From the NCBI GenBank assembly GCA_007258455.2, contig VDFB02275530.1, positions 1 to 64,000 of the forward strand: 64,000 nt of DNA, written 5' to 3'. The stretch comes from Sequoia sempervirens. Taxonomy: Eukaryota > Streptophyta > Pinopsida > Cupressales > Cupressaceae. Both the position numbers and the translations under genes were made by a program. Position 1 is the stretch's first letter. Each line of letters starts with the position of its first letter. Shown in pieces: positions 1-12,800 of the stretch. The notes beneath the pieces are model-generated. The model was not told the DNA's origin and searched no databases. It was given only the letters and a program-made list of their open reading frames with translations.

Positions 1-43
1 AAACCTAAAAACATATCACGTCGCAGGTTTTTTTGTTGAGATT

Positions 44-165
44 CAAAGCATTTATTTTCCCTACATTCCCAACTAAAACAAATATATTTTGAAGGCTTTT
101 CTTTCAAAGCATTTATTTTCCCTACATTCCCAACTAAAACAAATATATTTTGAAGGCTTTTCTTT
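44..165. repeat. 61-bp tandem duplication
   Basis: Two head-to-tail, essentially identical copies occupy 44-104 and 105-165. They are followed by short imperfect repeats built on GCAAAGG / GAGTTG (about 174-250). The short open frame here follows the repeat and shows no protein features. This is probably intronic DNA of the minus-strand TOL gene or flanking intergenic DNA. Confidence 0.9.
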
Positions 166-362
166 AGATTCTAGTCGCAGGCAAAAGGGGTCGAATCACA
201 AGCAAAGGATGAGTTGCAAACAAAGGTTGAGTTGTAGGCAAAGGTCACGCGTCGAGTTTTTTTTCCTCCAGTTTATCACAATCCGCCCACGTAGGGTTTC
301 TGTTTTATTCTTTTAGGTTTTTTTAAACAGTTTAAAAATTAAAATATTAATAATCATTGGCG

Positions 363-625
363 GTGTTTAATTTAGGGTTTAAACTTTTAAATTTTAATAT
401 TTTGTATCATTATATAATCTATAATACATTGTTTATTAAATTACTATTAATTAACATAATAATATAATTTATTAATACTAATTGATTTATAATTATTATT
501 GTTTAAGAATTGATTTATAAATGACAGTGTTTAATTTAAGTTTAAACTTTTAAATTTTAATATTTTGCATCAATATATAATCTATAATATATTGTTTATT
601 AAATTATTATTAATTAACATAAATA
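363..625. repeat. AT-rich tandem duplication, period about 164 bp
   Basis: The block beginning GTGTTTAATTTAG at 363 recurs at 527 with a few substitutions, so there are 1.6 copies of an AT-rich unit. No coding signal is visible. The block lies just outside the hAT element that begins near 704. Confidence 0.8.
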
Positions 626-1325
626 TAATTTATAATAACATGATATAAATAATTTTAATTTGTATTTTTTAGTTTAATTTACATTAATATTAATAAATTA
701 ATAGGGAAACATGGGACGCGTCCCCTGGTCTTTTGCCCACCATACCGGTACTAGGGATGTCTTGGGAACGAGGGACGCCTAAAAAGTCCCCTTTTTTCGG
801 GGACGTCCCCGAATTGAGGAAACGTCCTGGAAGCAGATGGGGGACAGTTAGCCATCCAGGGGACGGATAGGGGACGCCCAGCCGTCCCTCGACTGTCCCG
901 AGGACGGCCGACCGGCCCCCTTTTCCTAGCAGCAATTTAACACAAAAAAAAGGCAAATTTTAAATTTCTTTTTTTAATGCTTTCCTTTGTGGACCCCACG
1001 ACTTCCCAACCCTAATATGGCAACTTAAAACTTCTTTTTACCTTCATTTGACCTCATTTTAACTTGCCAAAAAAAAATTGCAGCCAAGAGCAAAGTGGGA
1101 AAAGAAAGAGGAGGGTCTGAAGGAGCTATTGGAGAAGAAAAACCAGCATTTAGAAGGCAAAAAAGGAGAGCATTAAGGCAGCAACCAGCAAGAGAAGTGA
1201 AAGAGGTAAGTTATTCTTCCATTAGTTTTCTTTTTTTTCCATTTTTTTCTAAGTTTAAATGATGAAATGTATGATTTTTTGAATTTTTTTTAATTTTCAG
1301 TTTTCAAAAACCAAAACAAAACAAA

Positions 1326-3793
1326 ATGAGCAATAGTAGTGAAGATAGTGGGCATGTTGAGAGGGGAGAAGAAACCCAATCAGTTGAAAGGGGGCAGCCT
1401 CAAACAAACCCATTTGATATCCCTTCAGAAGATTTGAAAAAATATGCAAAAGGCCCTTTTAATCCTAAAAAACCTCTTCTTCAACTAGCATCATGAATAG
1501 ACCAAGGCAAAGGGAAAAACACTAGGGGTAGTAGATTGTGGCAATGTCACATTTGCAAAGATAAATATCATGGGAGCTATACAAGAGTCTATTATCATCT
1601 ATTGGATTTTGTAGGCTATGGGGTCAAGGCTTGCACAATAATAAAAGATTTTGAGAGGATAGAGTGTTATAGATTGCACATGGAGGCCGAAGGAAAGCCT
1701 ATGGAGCAGCCAATGCAAACTCAATCTGCACATTCAACCTCACCTATGCCCTTTATGCTTGGTAGTCCTAGTGTTGGTAGTGGTAGGTAGTAGCGGTGCA
1801 AGTGGTGTTCATATTTCCACAAGAGGCAAGAGGAAGGCTAGTACTTCTAGGAAGCAGCAAAATACAGTTGCAAGTATGTTCAATGTGCAAGCATGAGATG
1901 TGGCAGAGTCTTCCATTGCCAAATTTTTCTATGCCCATGCCATCCCATTCCATGTAGCACGTTCTCCCTACTTCAAACAAATGTTTAGAGATGTGGCAGT
2001 TGTTGGTACCTCATTCATTCCCCATGGAGAAAATAAATTACGCACTACACTCCTTGACAAAGAATATTCTAAGGTGAGTGGTGATGGAGGACATGAGACA
2101 GTGTTGGATTAGAATAGGCTGCTCTATTATCATGGATGGGTGGACAAATATTAGACAGTGGTCACTTATAAACATAATAGTCACATATTCAGTTGGTTCA
2201 TATTTCCTTAGAGGTGTTGATTGTTCTGGGAAGCGCAAGGATGCAAAATTCCAATTTAATATTTTGAAAGAGGTTATAGAGGAGGTTGGGGCAGCCAATG
2301 TTGTGTAGGTGGTTATTGATTCAACACGTGTGTGCAAATTAGCAGGTTTGATGGTTGAGAGTGCTTACAAGCACATCTTTTGGACCCCTTGTTGTGTTCA
2401 TGCGTTGAACGCATTCAAAGACATAGGGAAGATAGATTGGGTGGACCAAGTGGTTGTAGAGGCTAGAGACATTCAGATGTTTATTTGCAACCATCACACC
2501 TCACTTGCCCTCTTTAGGACATTTTTGAGTAAGGAATTTCTCAAGCTTGTAGCGACAAGGTATGCCAACTACTTTATTTTGTTAGAGAGGATGCTTAAGG
2601 TGTAGGAGGCTCTACAATTGATGATGGTTAATTTAGAGTGGAATAGATGGTCTATGGCAAGCATTGCAGAAGGGAGAAGCATCAAACAAAAAATTCTTGA
2701 TGATAATTGGTGGTCCAATGTGAGGTAGAAAATTGTTATTGATTGCTGATTTTATAAAAAAAAATGATTTTATTATTTTTTGATTTTCTAAGTTCTAACT
2801 TGTCTTTTTACAAATTTTTGTTTGCAGATATATTTGTTCCATCATTTCACCAATTGTGGATGTCATTAGATATACTAATACAGACTCTCCCAGTCTTGGA
2901 GAGATTTATGAAACTTTTGACTCGATGCTTGGAAAAATGAAGAAAGCAATTTCTGATAGGGATCCTAATTCGGGATTATATGAGCAAAAAATTAGGCCCA
3001 TTGTGGCGCGGCAGTGGAACACTATGAACACCCCGCTTCATATGGCAGCCTTTGCTCTTAATCCCAAGTCGTATGTACCAAGACCTGGTAGGATGCCTCC
3101 TTGTGATGACGATGAGGTAAAAGAAGGGTTTATGAGGGCCCTTGCAAAATTGTATTCAGTTGAGGAGGCCAGTTTAGTTCGTACACAATTCACTGACTTT
3201 GTTAATCTTCGTGGTCCAACATTCAACAAACCAGAGGCTAGGGTAGATAGAACTATAGTAGCTCAAAGGGATCCTATTGGATGGTGGTCATGACATGGGA
3301 AGGATGCACCACAATTGAGGACGCTTGCTATTTGCCTCCTTTCACAGGTAATACATTAGATTAACATAATTTGATTTAGATTAGTGTTGAACATTTATAT
3401 AATCATAATTTAAATTGAATGTCCTAATTGGTAAATTACTAATTTAGTTTTTGTCTCCTCTCACAGGTTGCTAGTTCCTTTGCTACAGAGAGGAATTGGT
3501 CAACATACGGCTTTATTCACTCTATCAAGAGGAATAGGTTGACCTCTAGACAAGTAGAGAAATTAGTGGTTGTGCATAGTGTTTTGCGACTCCAGGATCA
3601 TCAAACTCCTAAGTATAGACAAACTCCAGTGTTACGGTGGGATGTTGATCTAGAGGACGTCGCACAAATTGATGAGGAGGAGGAGAGACAAGAGGGATTG
3701 GTTGGTGTTCCATTAGATGAGCCAGCCCTTCATAGTGACAGTGACTTAGGCTCTGAGTCTAATTTTGATGCAATGTTGGCAGATGCCAAGTAG
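1326..3793 (+). pseudogene. hAT transposase pseudogene (BED finger, DUF659, C-terminal dimerisation region)
   Basis: The reading starts at ATG 1326. A non-coding first exon (about 1080-1206, donor GTAAGT) and an acceptor near 1300 lie upstream. A BED-type zinc finger begins near 1540 (CHICKDKYHGSY, then a histidine in YYHL). DUF659 follows at about 1900-2300 (IAKFFYAHAIPFHVARSPYF, GCSIIMDGWTN, EEVGAANVV). The CCVHALN region is at about 2390. The hAT C-terminal region is at about 3470-3560 (FATERNWSTYGFIHS). Likely introns lie near 2728-2827 and 3346-3467. Stop codons at about 1496, 1788, 1896, 2110, 2306 and 2603 break the frame, so it is non-functional. The family normally catalyses cut-and-paste transposition in the nucleus. 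Confidence 0.85.
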
Positions 3794-4102
3794 AGGCAGC
3801 CATCATACTTTCTATTTATATTACTATGTTTTGGACACTTCTGACTTTGTCATTTTGACATTTGTAGTGCAAACTTGTAGCCTTTGGGCATTTTCTTATT
3901 TTATATCATATGCACATTGACTGTTTGACATGAATTATGGTCCATGGAAGCAATTAGGTAGCCATAGTATTAATTTGCTTGACTCTATGATGCTGTCAAT
4001 ATGATTGGTGATTACATTTGCAACTTTATGAATGTTCATTGTTATAACTTATGATTATCATTACTCATATGAATATCTGAAATTTCCCTATAGTTTTAAA
4101 AT

Positions 4103-4121
4103 CTCTCTCTCTCTCTCTCTA
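4103..4121. repeat. (CT)n microsatellite in hAT 3' end
   Basis: A short perfect CT run lies just inside the GC-rich right terminus of the hAT element. It has no coding role. Confidence 0.85.
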
Positions 4122-4239
4122 TAGCCGTCCCCCCCGTCCACAAAAATCCCCTCAAAAAAATGTCATCCCCGAAACTCATCTCGCCGTTCCGCCGTCCCCC
4201 CATACCGGAAACTTGGTGGAACATAGTAAATTAATAATT

Positions 4240-6814
4240 AGTATAATATAATATTAGATGTAAATATTAAATAATAAAAATTATCTTAATATATAATTAT
4301 AACATAATTAATACTTGTTTTTACTTTTTAGGTTGCAAATATGTATATATGATATATCTATGATTTTTATATGTTTTCTGGACATACCCAAATGTACCCA
4401 TCTACCTCCTCCCACCCCCCTCCCCCCCCCACAAAAGATATTGTCATACTAATGTACCGTACTCGAACCCGATTCGGCAACTTAGCTTTTATTATTAGTA
4501 AGTCTATCCTAGGAGGTTGAGTTATATGTGTAGGTCAGGTTGTTGAGTTGTTACAACATGAAATACAAAGGAGGCTCATGTAGATAGAATGATTTGAGGG
4601 ATATGAGAGCCTAAAAATAGGGGGAAACATTCTTGCAAATGGAAAAAAATATAGGGATTGTGATAAGTGCATTACATTGCAGAGTTTTAACACTCACTGC
4701 AGCATTCCTAGCTCAACCAGACCTTAGAGACAAGAGGTAACCCTAACCCCCTTCAATTTAGTGGCTGAAGCCCTAGGAAAAAAAATATTACAACAGCAGA
4801 ACAAGAAAGCTTCAGGGACAATATATTAATTCTGAAACTCACCATTAATTTTTATCATGATACCATATCCTTGCTGGAATCTCAAGAGACAGAGGAAACT
4901 AACATTTTTAAGGAGCAATACAACAAAATGAGACATCGGCAGTTCAACTTCTCAATGCTAAAGAAACATGTGTTTCTTCTTCAGTAATGCAGTAAAAGGC
5001 AAAGTTAGATCAGCAACAATTTAGGATTTGATAGAAGAATGATTCTATTGTTCAAGGGAAGAGCTAAAAGCAATCACAAAGGATCAACAAATTCCAGAAG
5101 AAATTGTTGTGTTTGCTTGTTAAATGGCTTTCGGTCTTCAGCATAGTTAGAAAACTGGGCACGAATTGAGCAGGCTCATACGGACTCACAAGTCAGAAAC
5201 CAAAACATGTAACATCAACAAGACTTGCAAGCTGAATCCTGGCAGAGTATTTGCCAAGTTATGGACGAGTTTCCTGTAAAAACCAACAAAAAGAGATTCT
5301 AGGATTTAAAACATGATTTCATTCCACTTTTCTTTGCTCATTCAGTCTTTGACAGGAGCAAATCGAGCTGAGATGAATGATTGTAATCTTTGAATTATGA
5401 CAAATTGATGATCAGAATTGACTTAAGTGTTCTCCAAATGCTTTAATTTCTGTTTTTTTGTGTTTTTTCTTTTTTTTTTTGAGCTTTTGCCAAGTCCTGA
5501 GTCTGAGTCAAAATCTTGGACTGCCCTGTCTGAGTTTTCAAACTATAGTCTTCAACTGCAAGGAAGCTTTGGATTCTCCACTCTATGCTGTAATGCCCTC
5601 CCCGTCTACCATGTCAATTCTACTCCTGTTTCAGCCAGGAAAAGTTGCTACAATTCCAAAGGGTCTTCACATGGCCAGGGCAAGAAGAAATGACCAAAAC
5701 TACTGTAGTTCATAACAGAATGTATAACTTCCTAAGCTAGAGAAGGGACCAAAACATTCACCTAATAAACAAGGTTTTTCAGCCAAGGTTGAGTGGCACT
5801 ATAAAAACCACAGCAGGTTATCTTTTTTCTATGGAAACAGACAGGATCTCTAGAGCTTTTTGCAGTCCCAAGGATAATGCACTATGGAATTCATCTTTTC
5901 AAGTTAACAATATTAGTGAATGGATACAGATATCCAATAACAGGCCAATGAGATCGATAAGATTCAGTCACAACAGAATAGTATGTGGATAAGATGACTC
6001 CTAGGTTGTGAAAAGTAACCAAATGCTACTACTAAAAAAATGTAAACATAACTGCAGGAGTAAACCTCACACCGACATAGCCTAAGCCACAAGAACCAAG
6101 TACAAGTACATATAGCCCTGTGAGGGATGCTTCAATATATCATGAAGCTGATGAAGATGGAAGCAGAAGACCAGCAATGTCAGAAGTCCATCCCTGCTTT
6201 GCTCTCTTTGATTTGGAGCTCCTCTTTGAATTATTGGTTATCTGCTTTAAGTTTATCCACATTTAGATGCTGCTCTTTTTGTAGTCTACATATGGCCATG
6301 GATTATGTCTGTCACTGCATCGGCCTTTGTTTTTCAAACTACGGCAAATGATTCTGTATATCAATGGACGTGACTCGATATGAAGATTGTGCATTAAATC
6401 TGCAGATCTTTGGTTTAGCATGTTTGAGGTAGAAGTCAAAATGAATTTGCAAAACTATGATCTGAGATTCTGAAGCAATTGAATTTTTGTACTATCGAAT
6501 CAAATCTAAAGGACTGGCACTTGCACATTTTTCTCATTCTGTATCTTAGCACCCAATGTCTGGGCCCTTCAGAAAAAGAAAATGGTGCAAAACTCATTTC
6601 TGAGCAAATCCTAATAACACAGAAAATAAAGCATCATACATCTCATATTCAAAAGCTAAACCTTTAACTTCAAATAAATAATAATCCAAGAGCAACTTCT
6701 TAATGAGGCATTGAGTTTAAAATAATCAGGCATCAAATTAAATTAATTCGCAAACAGCATTGAAGTGATGAATGGAGGAAAAAAAAATTCAACATAGTAT
6801 AAGTATCAGATTAC
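4240..6814 (-). other. Non-coding, probable TOL intron downstream of exon 6
   Basis: The sequence is AT-rich with a C-rich run near 4410-4432. I searched both strands for the next GAT-domain exon expected after the exon ending at 6815 and saw none. The stretch therefore reads as the start of another long intron, or as flanking DNA if the gene is truncated. Confidence 0.5.
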
Positions 6815-6896
6815 CTCTTTGCTATTGGGATCTAGAGCATTAAGCATCTCCATCAATACATCAATTATACCTCGAGCATTCTGTATCTCTGTCAAG
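6815..6896 (-). CDS. TOL: TOL exon 6 (GAT domain start)
   Basis: The 82-nt exon has acceptor ACAG at 6897-6900 and donor GTAA from 6814 downward. It encodes [20 protein letters not shown] and then LDPNSKE, the first GAT-domain helix. It begins in phase 2, completing the AG left by exon 5. Confidence 0.9.
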
Positions 6897-9817
6897 CTGT
6901 AGAAATATTTTTTAGAAATGAGATAAACAGCATAAACTCTCATTGTACTTTCATTGGTCCTTCAATATAATTAAGCTCTCTTAAAACATTATATTGTATA
7001 ATGTACAACAGTAATATGAGATTTTAGGATTCCTCCATCAACATTTCACTAGTACAAGCTGCAAGAAAATAAATATATATTCCACTACCATATAAATGAA
7101 GATAAGAAACCCTAAAACAAAAGATTCCGCATTCAAGATCCCAGCGAACTGTAATATCTCCAGAAATGAGCCAATTTTGTTTCTTTTGCAGTCAATACGC
7201 TAATGAGGTTAGTCTCAGTTCTTAAAATAAATGTAAGGCTTGGTAACCTAAAGACCTCAATTCAAGAAGGGTCAATTTCTGACATGAATCAGCTTTAAAA
7301 GTTTTGGAATGTTAGGTCCAGATGGCACTAAAGGTCTACGTAAGTCTCCTTACCTCATTGCTATTCTTGATCAAAAGCGACATGCTTTTACATTTCTATT
7401 GAACTGTGCTTTTGGAATAAGAGGCTTGCTTATGGCACTCGTGAATTTATTAATATCATGATTGGCAATGACATTTAGCTAAATGCGAAAGGAGTGGAAG
7501 ACATGAAATAGAAAGCATGGGAAAATATACAAAAAATGCATGTTGCTAAAGACAATAAGAAATCCACAAATCAAACCAGCCAATATGATTCCCATCATTA
7601 TCAGATGAGGGAAATTGTAAGAACAAAGATGCAAAAACCTATGTTGATACTCAGTTCATGCAGACTACTGTAGAATACATACCTTAGACTAGAAACATCA
7701 GAAGCCATTGATGCCTCAAGTTCAACTCCATCCTCAAAACCTGAAGGTACATGGCTTTGAGTTGGATAAGAAGTTATTGGCTGTGTCTGAGGCGGAGTAA
7801 ATATTGGTGCAGAGCTCTCTAGACGTGGTGGATATTCTACTCCTGCACGCTGTAGTTAAGACAGAAAGTCGTATCTTGATTGATTAAAACAGATGTCAAG
7901 AAATATGCCAATTCTTTCAATAAATCAGAAAGTTAGTACAAGAAAATTACTTTGCATCCAACACAGTGCACAATCATAGCTAAACAAAACAGAAAGCCTC
8001 TTTTAACACAATCCATCTACCCTAAAGTACGGAGCAGCGAAAAAACCATGTATAAAACTATGTTAATCTTCAAAAAAAGAAGCAGAGCAAAAAACCTAAC
8101 TATGTGAAAATGAAAACCTTACAATAATCTTATTTCAGAAAAGACATGAGCAACCATAACATAATTATTGATGATTCATTGGAAAGCCTTAAAATATCTA
8201 CAACTATAGCAAATTGTGGCAGGCAATCACATTGTAATGCCCAATAATAAACGGTTCATGCTATAGATATTAATCTGCCCCATTATTGTGTAGGCGCAAT
8301 TGGAAAGTCTGCTCTGTTCTACAAAATCCTTAATAAATTGGGATAATAGTTCAACAGGAAAGTTCATTGGCCAATCTTTAAAATCCTTCATACTTCTGAG
8401 CAATGGGTAATGAAATTGAAGAGCACATCCCCACAAGCAAGATAAAATTATCCTTCTGCATTAAGCAGCACTACTGCTCAACATGCTAATCTAGACAGAT
8501 CCCCTTAATACATTACTTCACTTCTGAAGCGTAAATCTTGTAGCATTCAAGAATCCAACCTCAAGGAGTCAAATAAGTCTTACAGTTATTGCGTATTTGA
8601 TTTTGGGTTTTTCCATTTTGCTGCTTTGGTACAGACAAGCTTGCTAGGAATCCCTTTCATGATATTCCAAGTCCTCAATGTCCACTACAATGTAGATTTC
8701 TAAATGATTCTATTAATTGTGAAATTACACTTACTTTCTGGTCTTACTAAACATTATGCTCAAGTCCCAGTGACATGCTCCCCGACAGCTGTACCAACAA
8801 AGATGTATTTTTACATCAGGCAAGTAGAACCAATGGTGATATTGGCCACAAAATATGCAAAGCAGCTATTTATACCACATGGAATGGAATACTAAAAGTC
8901 AAACTGTCACAGGCATAAGTAATAGCCGTGGACAATCATTATTGCAATTCTCGCTCAAGTGGGGGTTTGAGTTTAAACCACTCTAGAAGGCCAATTATCA
9001 AACTTTTAAAAAAGGACCCCAACCCCTTGCATTAAAAATGCACATTTAATGTTTACAAATTAAGGGGTTAATATTTTTAACTCGCAACAGCTAATTATGA
9101 TTTTATCTCCTTTGGTGGGCCCAATAGGCACCATGTACCCTCTATTCCAAAATACTAACAATAGTCTATTTCTTCGCAATGGATTTTGTGTTGAGATCCA
9201 AAACATTGATTCAATATCTTTCACACAATTGTCCCTAAAACCTTGTCCTACTTAATATATGGACCGTGTGTCATGCCCCCACCACAAGTAGCAGATCGCA
9301 GCCCCCTTTAAATTATGGTCTAGACAATTGAGGTATGGTAGCACCCATTACAAAGGGGAGAGATCTTTATTAAAAGCAGGGATCATTACAATGCAGACAG
9401 CAATTAAAGAATTTAAAACAAAAGGCAGCGCTTGGATTAAGGAGGGGTGCATCCCTTGTAAGGCGTGTGATGATTATAAAAGTTGTGACTATTCAAGCGC
9501 CCATTACAAAGGGGAGAGATCTTTATTAAAAGCAGGGATCATTACATTGCAGACAGCGATTAAAGAATTTAAAACAAAAGGCAGCGCTTGGATTAAGGAG
9601 GCGTGCATCCATTGTAAGGGGTGTGATGATTATAAAAGTTGTGACTATTCAACCTCCGCCCAACCCACTTCCCCCCCCCAACTCCATGAACAATATATAA
9701 AGGAGGTTGAATCATTTGCGAAAGGCAGAAGTGAAGGAGATTGGAAAAAGGAAAATAAGAAATATAAGATATCTATTGGAAATAAATATTGTTTTTGGCA
9801 AGAATATTATTGAGAAG

Positions 9818-9866
<49 letters not shown>

Positions 9867-12800
9867 TAATGATATTTTATTACCAATTAATATAGTAGAT
9901 TCCTTTAGCAATTTATTTTGAATTTATAGAAGTGTTTTGCAAATCGGGAGACCGATCAACCTTCCTAGTTCACAAGAGGTGAAGTACCAACCTTTCCTTT
10001 GTCAAGCACGCCACCCCGAGATGCAAGCTAGTGGGTAGGGAGGCGTATGAGTGCTCTTGGGCTTGTTGAAGAAGGCAGACGTCATGCATCTTATCAAGCA
10101 TGCCACCCTGAGATGGATGGAATGGAGCTCCTACCATGCTCATGGGCTAGGAGGTGAATGAGTGCTCCTAAGCTTGATGAAGGAGGATGGTGCACCTCCA
10201 AGGTGGACTAAAGGATGGAGTGGACCTAAGATTCTTCCATGTTTGTGGGTCAAGAGCCGGATAAACAAAAGTGAGTTTGTTGCAAGGAGAGACTGTGATT
10301 GCAGAGGGTTAATACCCTAAAGTGAAAGAGATTGCTGCAAGGAGGACTTGTAACTATAGAGGGGCTTGTGAGTCTCTAAAAATGACTTTGAAAAAAAAAA
10401 CAAGATGGGTCATTGGAAGACCTATGAGGATTTTATTTTGGGCAGAGTACTGGGAAAAGGTGAGATAAGGTCATTGCAAAGTTGAAGAAAATAGAAGAAA
10501 GATTGGATGCCCTTGAGGAAAGCTTGGGAATGAAGAAGCAAGCTACAGTTAAAAAAGATCAGAAAATAGATTAAGTTGAGTTTCATTATTTGTTTCATAA
10601 CAAGTTTGCAAGTAATGATTTGTGTGCAAGAAATGAAGAAAGAAAAGAAACTACAATAAAGGACAGCGAAAAGAAGAAAGAGGAAAAGCAAAGGTTTGGC
10701 AAAGAGGATAGCAGAAAAAAGAATGTTGAAGTCCAGTGTTGCAGCCCTATGATGGAAAGAGCATGGAAAGAAAGTCATGTGGGAGCAACCTACACAAATG
10801 CAGATGAAAGAAAGCAAGAAAAGAAAAAAGGCACAAGGAAAGAATGGAGAAATAAAGAAGTAGCAACAAATGTGCATCTTGTTGAGGACATAAAAGAAAA
10901 GGAAAATGAAATTGCATGCACAAGAAAAGAGGTTGCAGCAGCAAAAACAGAGGTATTATCTCCTTCTGAATTTTGCAAAGTAAATAATGATTTGCATGTA
11001 GAAAAGATAAAGGAATATGGTGATTGTGAAGTTGGGGCAGTAGTAGAGAAGCAAGAAAACATACAGGTAGATAGTCATTCATATGATATTTGTGAAAGAA
11101 AATTTGATTTGAAAGAGATACATGAGTTTGTGCATGAAAAGGATAGTATTGTTGTAGAAAATAACCGTGAAGTTGCAGCAAAGTTTGGTCCATTTAAGGA
11201 CTTGGAAACATTAGAATTTTTGGCAAAATAGACTGAAGAAGAGTCTATGGGAAAGATAGTGAATAAGAAAATTGGAGGACCAGCAACAAATGAAGGAGAA
11301 GATGACTTATTAATGCAGATTGCAACAGTTGAAAAGGAGTGGCTTGTATTAACAATAGGTGAAACGAAGGTTGCAACAAACATTGAGGTAAACTTTAAAT
11401 TTTTAGAATTATTTGTTGATAAAGAAGAGGTTGATTTACATGAAAATGACATGGTTTACAATAATGGATATGAGATTGATACACTAGTAGAGAAAGAGGA
11501 GAAATTTAAGATATTTGATGATTTTTCAAAATTTGTTGAAGTTGATGTGAAAGAAAGTGAAATGGGAAAGATAGTTAGGGGCAGCAATAACAGGTTACAA
11601 ACTGAAAAACAGCAAGGTGTTGAGAATGATGAAGTAGGGTGGAGAGAAGAACCTTGGTATAGTAAAATGAATTTCATGAGGGGAAGAAAGAGGGAAAGGA
11701 TGAAGGAAGAGATAGGAAGATTCAAAGCAAGGTGAAGAAAAAGAAACAAGTAGATAAGGAGGAAAGGTGGCACATGAACAAGCACCGAATCTTCAAATGT
11801 TCATGAGTTCCAACTCATGGAACATTTCTTCTTACCCCAGGTGTTTGATGCAGGAGCGTCCAGGGGTACCAGGAAATCCTGCATCCCCAAAAAATATTTT
11901 ATTTTAATATTTGTTTTTCTTGTGTGGTTTCTTGCTGTAAGCAATTTTTCAACCCCTGGTTTGAGCACTCTCGGAGTATGGAATTTTTTTTTTTTTAATT
12001 GGTTGACATTTAAATGTTTAAATATCATGTTTGGGCAAAAAATGGAATAAAATTGTTGTAACCTATATTTTATTTATTGGCTCAAAATCTATAGTTGGTG
12101 ATTTTGTTAGCTACACATTTAATGTGCTTAAAATCCAAAAAAAATGGAAATTGGAAAACCCAATGCCCAAGTTGGGGAATTTGTATTTTGGAATATTTGA
12201 AAATGATTTGGAAGAGAATCTGGAGGCCCATGAACAACAAGGAGCAAATCAAAGTGGCATGTTTATGACAGGAGGTTACAGGGGGAGTTATGAGCAACAA
12301 TGTCAAGAAAAGTTATGAAATTCAATGCATTTTTCAGTTTTGCAAGGGGTAGGATTTCCAACGCCTCATTTGGGGAGGTATGGAAAAGATTTTATTGCTG
12401 TTATTGCAAGGAGAAATCCTATGCCCAGGAGCTGAGTGAAGAAATGTGGTTGAAGGGTTGTAGCAGAAAGTGACAGAAAGAAGTTGAGAAGGAAAATACC
12501 AGCAACATCCAAAGTGTTGCAAAGGATTTTGGAGGTGATTTGCAAGTGTTGTAATCTGATTTTGGCTTGCAAGTAGTTGATTTTCAGAATGTTTGAAGTT
12601 TGCTTTGATTGCCTGTAGATAGATGTTGCAAGAATGGCATAGTCTTGTAATTGGTGAAATCTTTATACCCCAAGTTGTTGCAAGCAATCTAAGTTGTAAT
12701 AAAGTTTTAAAATTCCCTATTTATTGTGGTTCATATTTGTGTATTCAAAAACTCAAAAATTTATGAAAGTTTAAAAGTTGCTGGAAGGGATCAAGCACCA

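Larger units (their letters stand above)
704..4226 (+). mobile_element. Degenerate hAT-superfamily DNA transposon
   Basis: A 3.5-kb block is bounded by an identical 10-bp sequence, TAAATTAATA, at 694-703 and 4227-4236. hAT elements make 8-bp target duplications, so an 8-bp duplication inside this AT-rich match is likely. Both ends are GC-rich and full of GGGACG/CGTCCC words, in contrast to the AT-rich surroundings. The left end has perfect palindromes GGGACGCGTCCC (713-724) and GGGGACGTCCCC (799-810). Inverted matches CCACCA and CCGGTA occur at 737-742 and 745-750, and as their complements at 4214-4219 and 4203-4208, so the terminal inverted repeats look degenerate. The interior encodes a broken transposase. 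Confidence 0.8.
9269..9960 (+). mobile_element. Probable 5' LTR of a truncated LTR retroelement
   Basis: The sequence begins TGTCATGCCCCC, a start I associate with gypsy-type LTRs. It contains a TATA-like TATATAA at 9694-9700 after a long U3-like region. U3 carries a 156-bp tandem duplication, and an (AT)n tract follows. The 3' boundary is uncertain. No second LTR was found, so the element assignment is inference from the start, the TATA box and the gag-like frame downstream. Confidence 0.5.

Noticed and set aside
5427..5715. Plus-strand frames of 85-88 codons
   Set aside because: They start in a T-rich run and overlap each other in different frames; no homology signal, within non-coding intron or flank.
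9344..9655. CRISPR-like or satellite array
   Set aside because: Only two head-to-tail copies without spacers, in a plant LTR-like context.
10422..11193. Three long minus-strand open frames (F/L/S-rich)
   Set aside because: They are the antisense shadow of a purine-rich (Lys/Glu) plus-strand frame; the poly-F/L composition has no domain.
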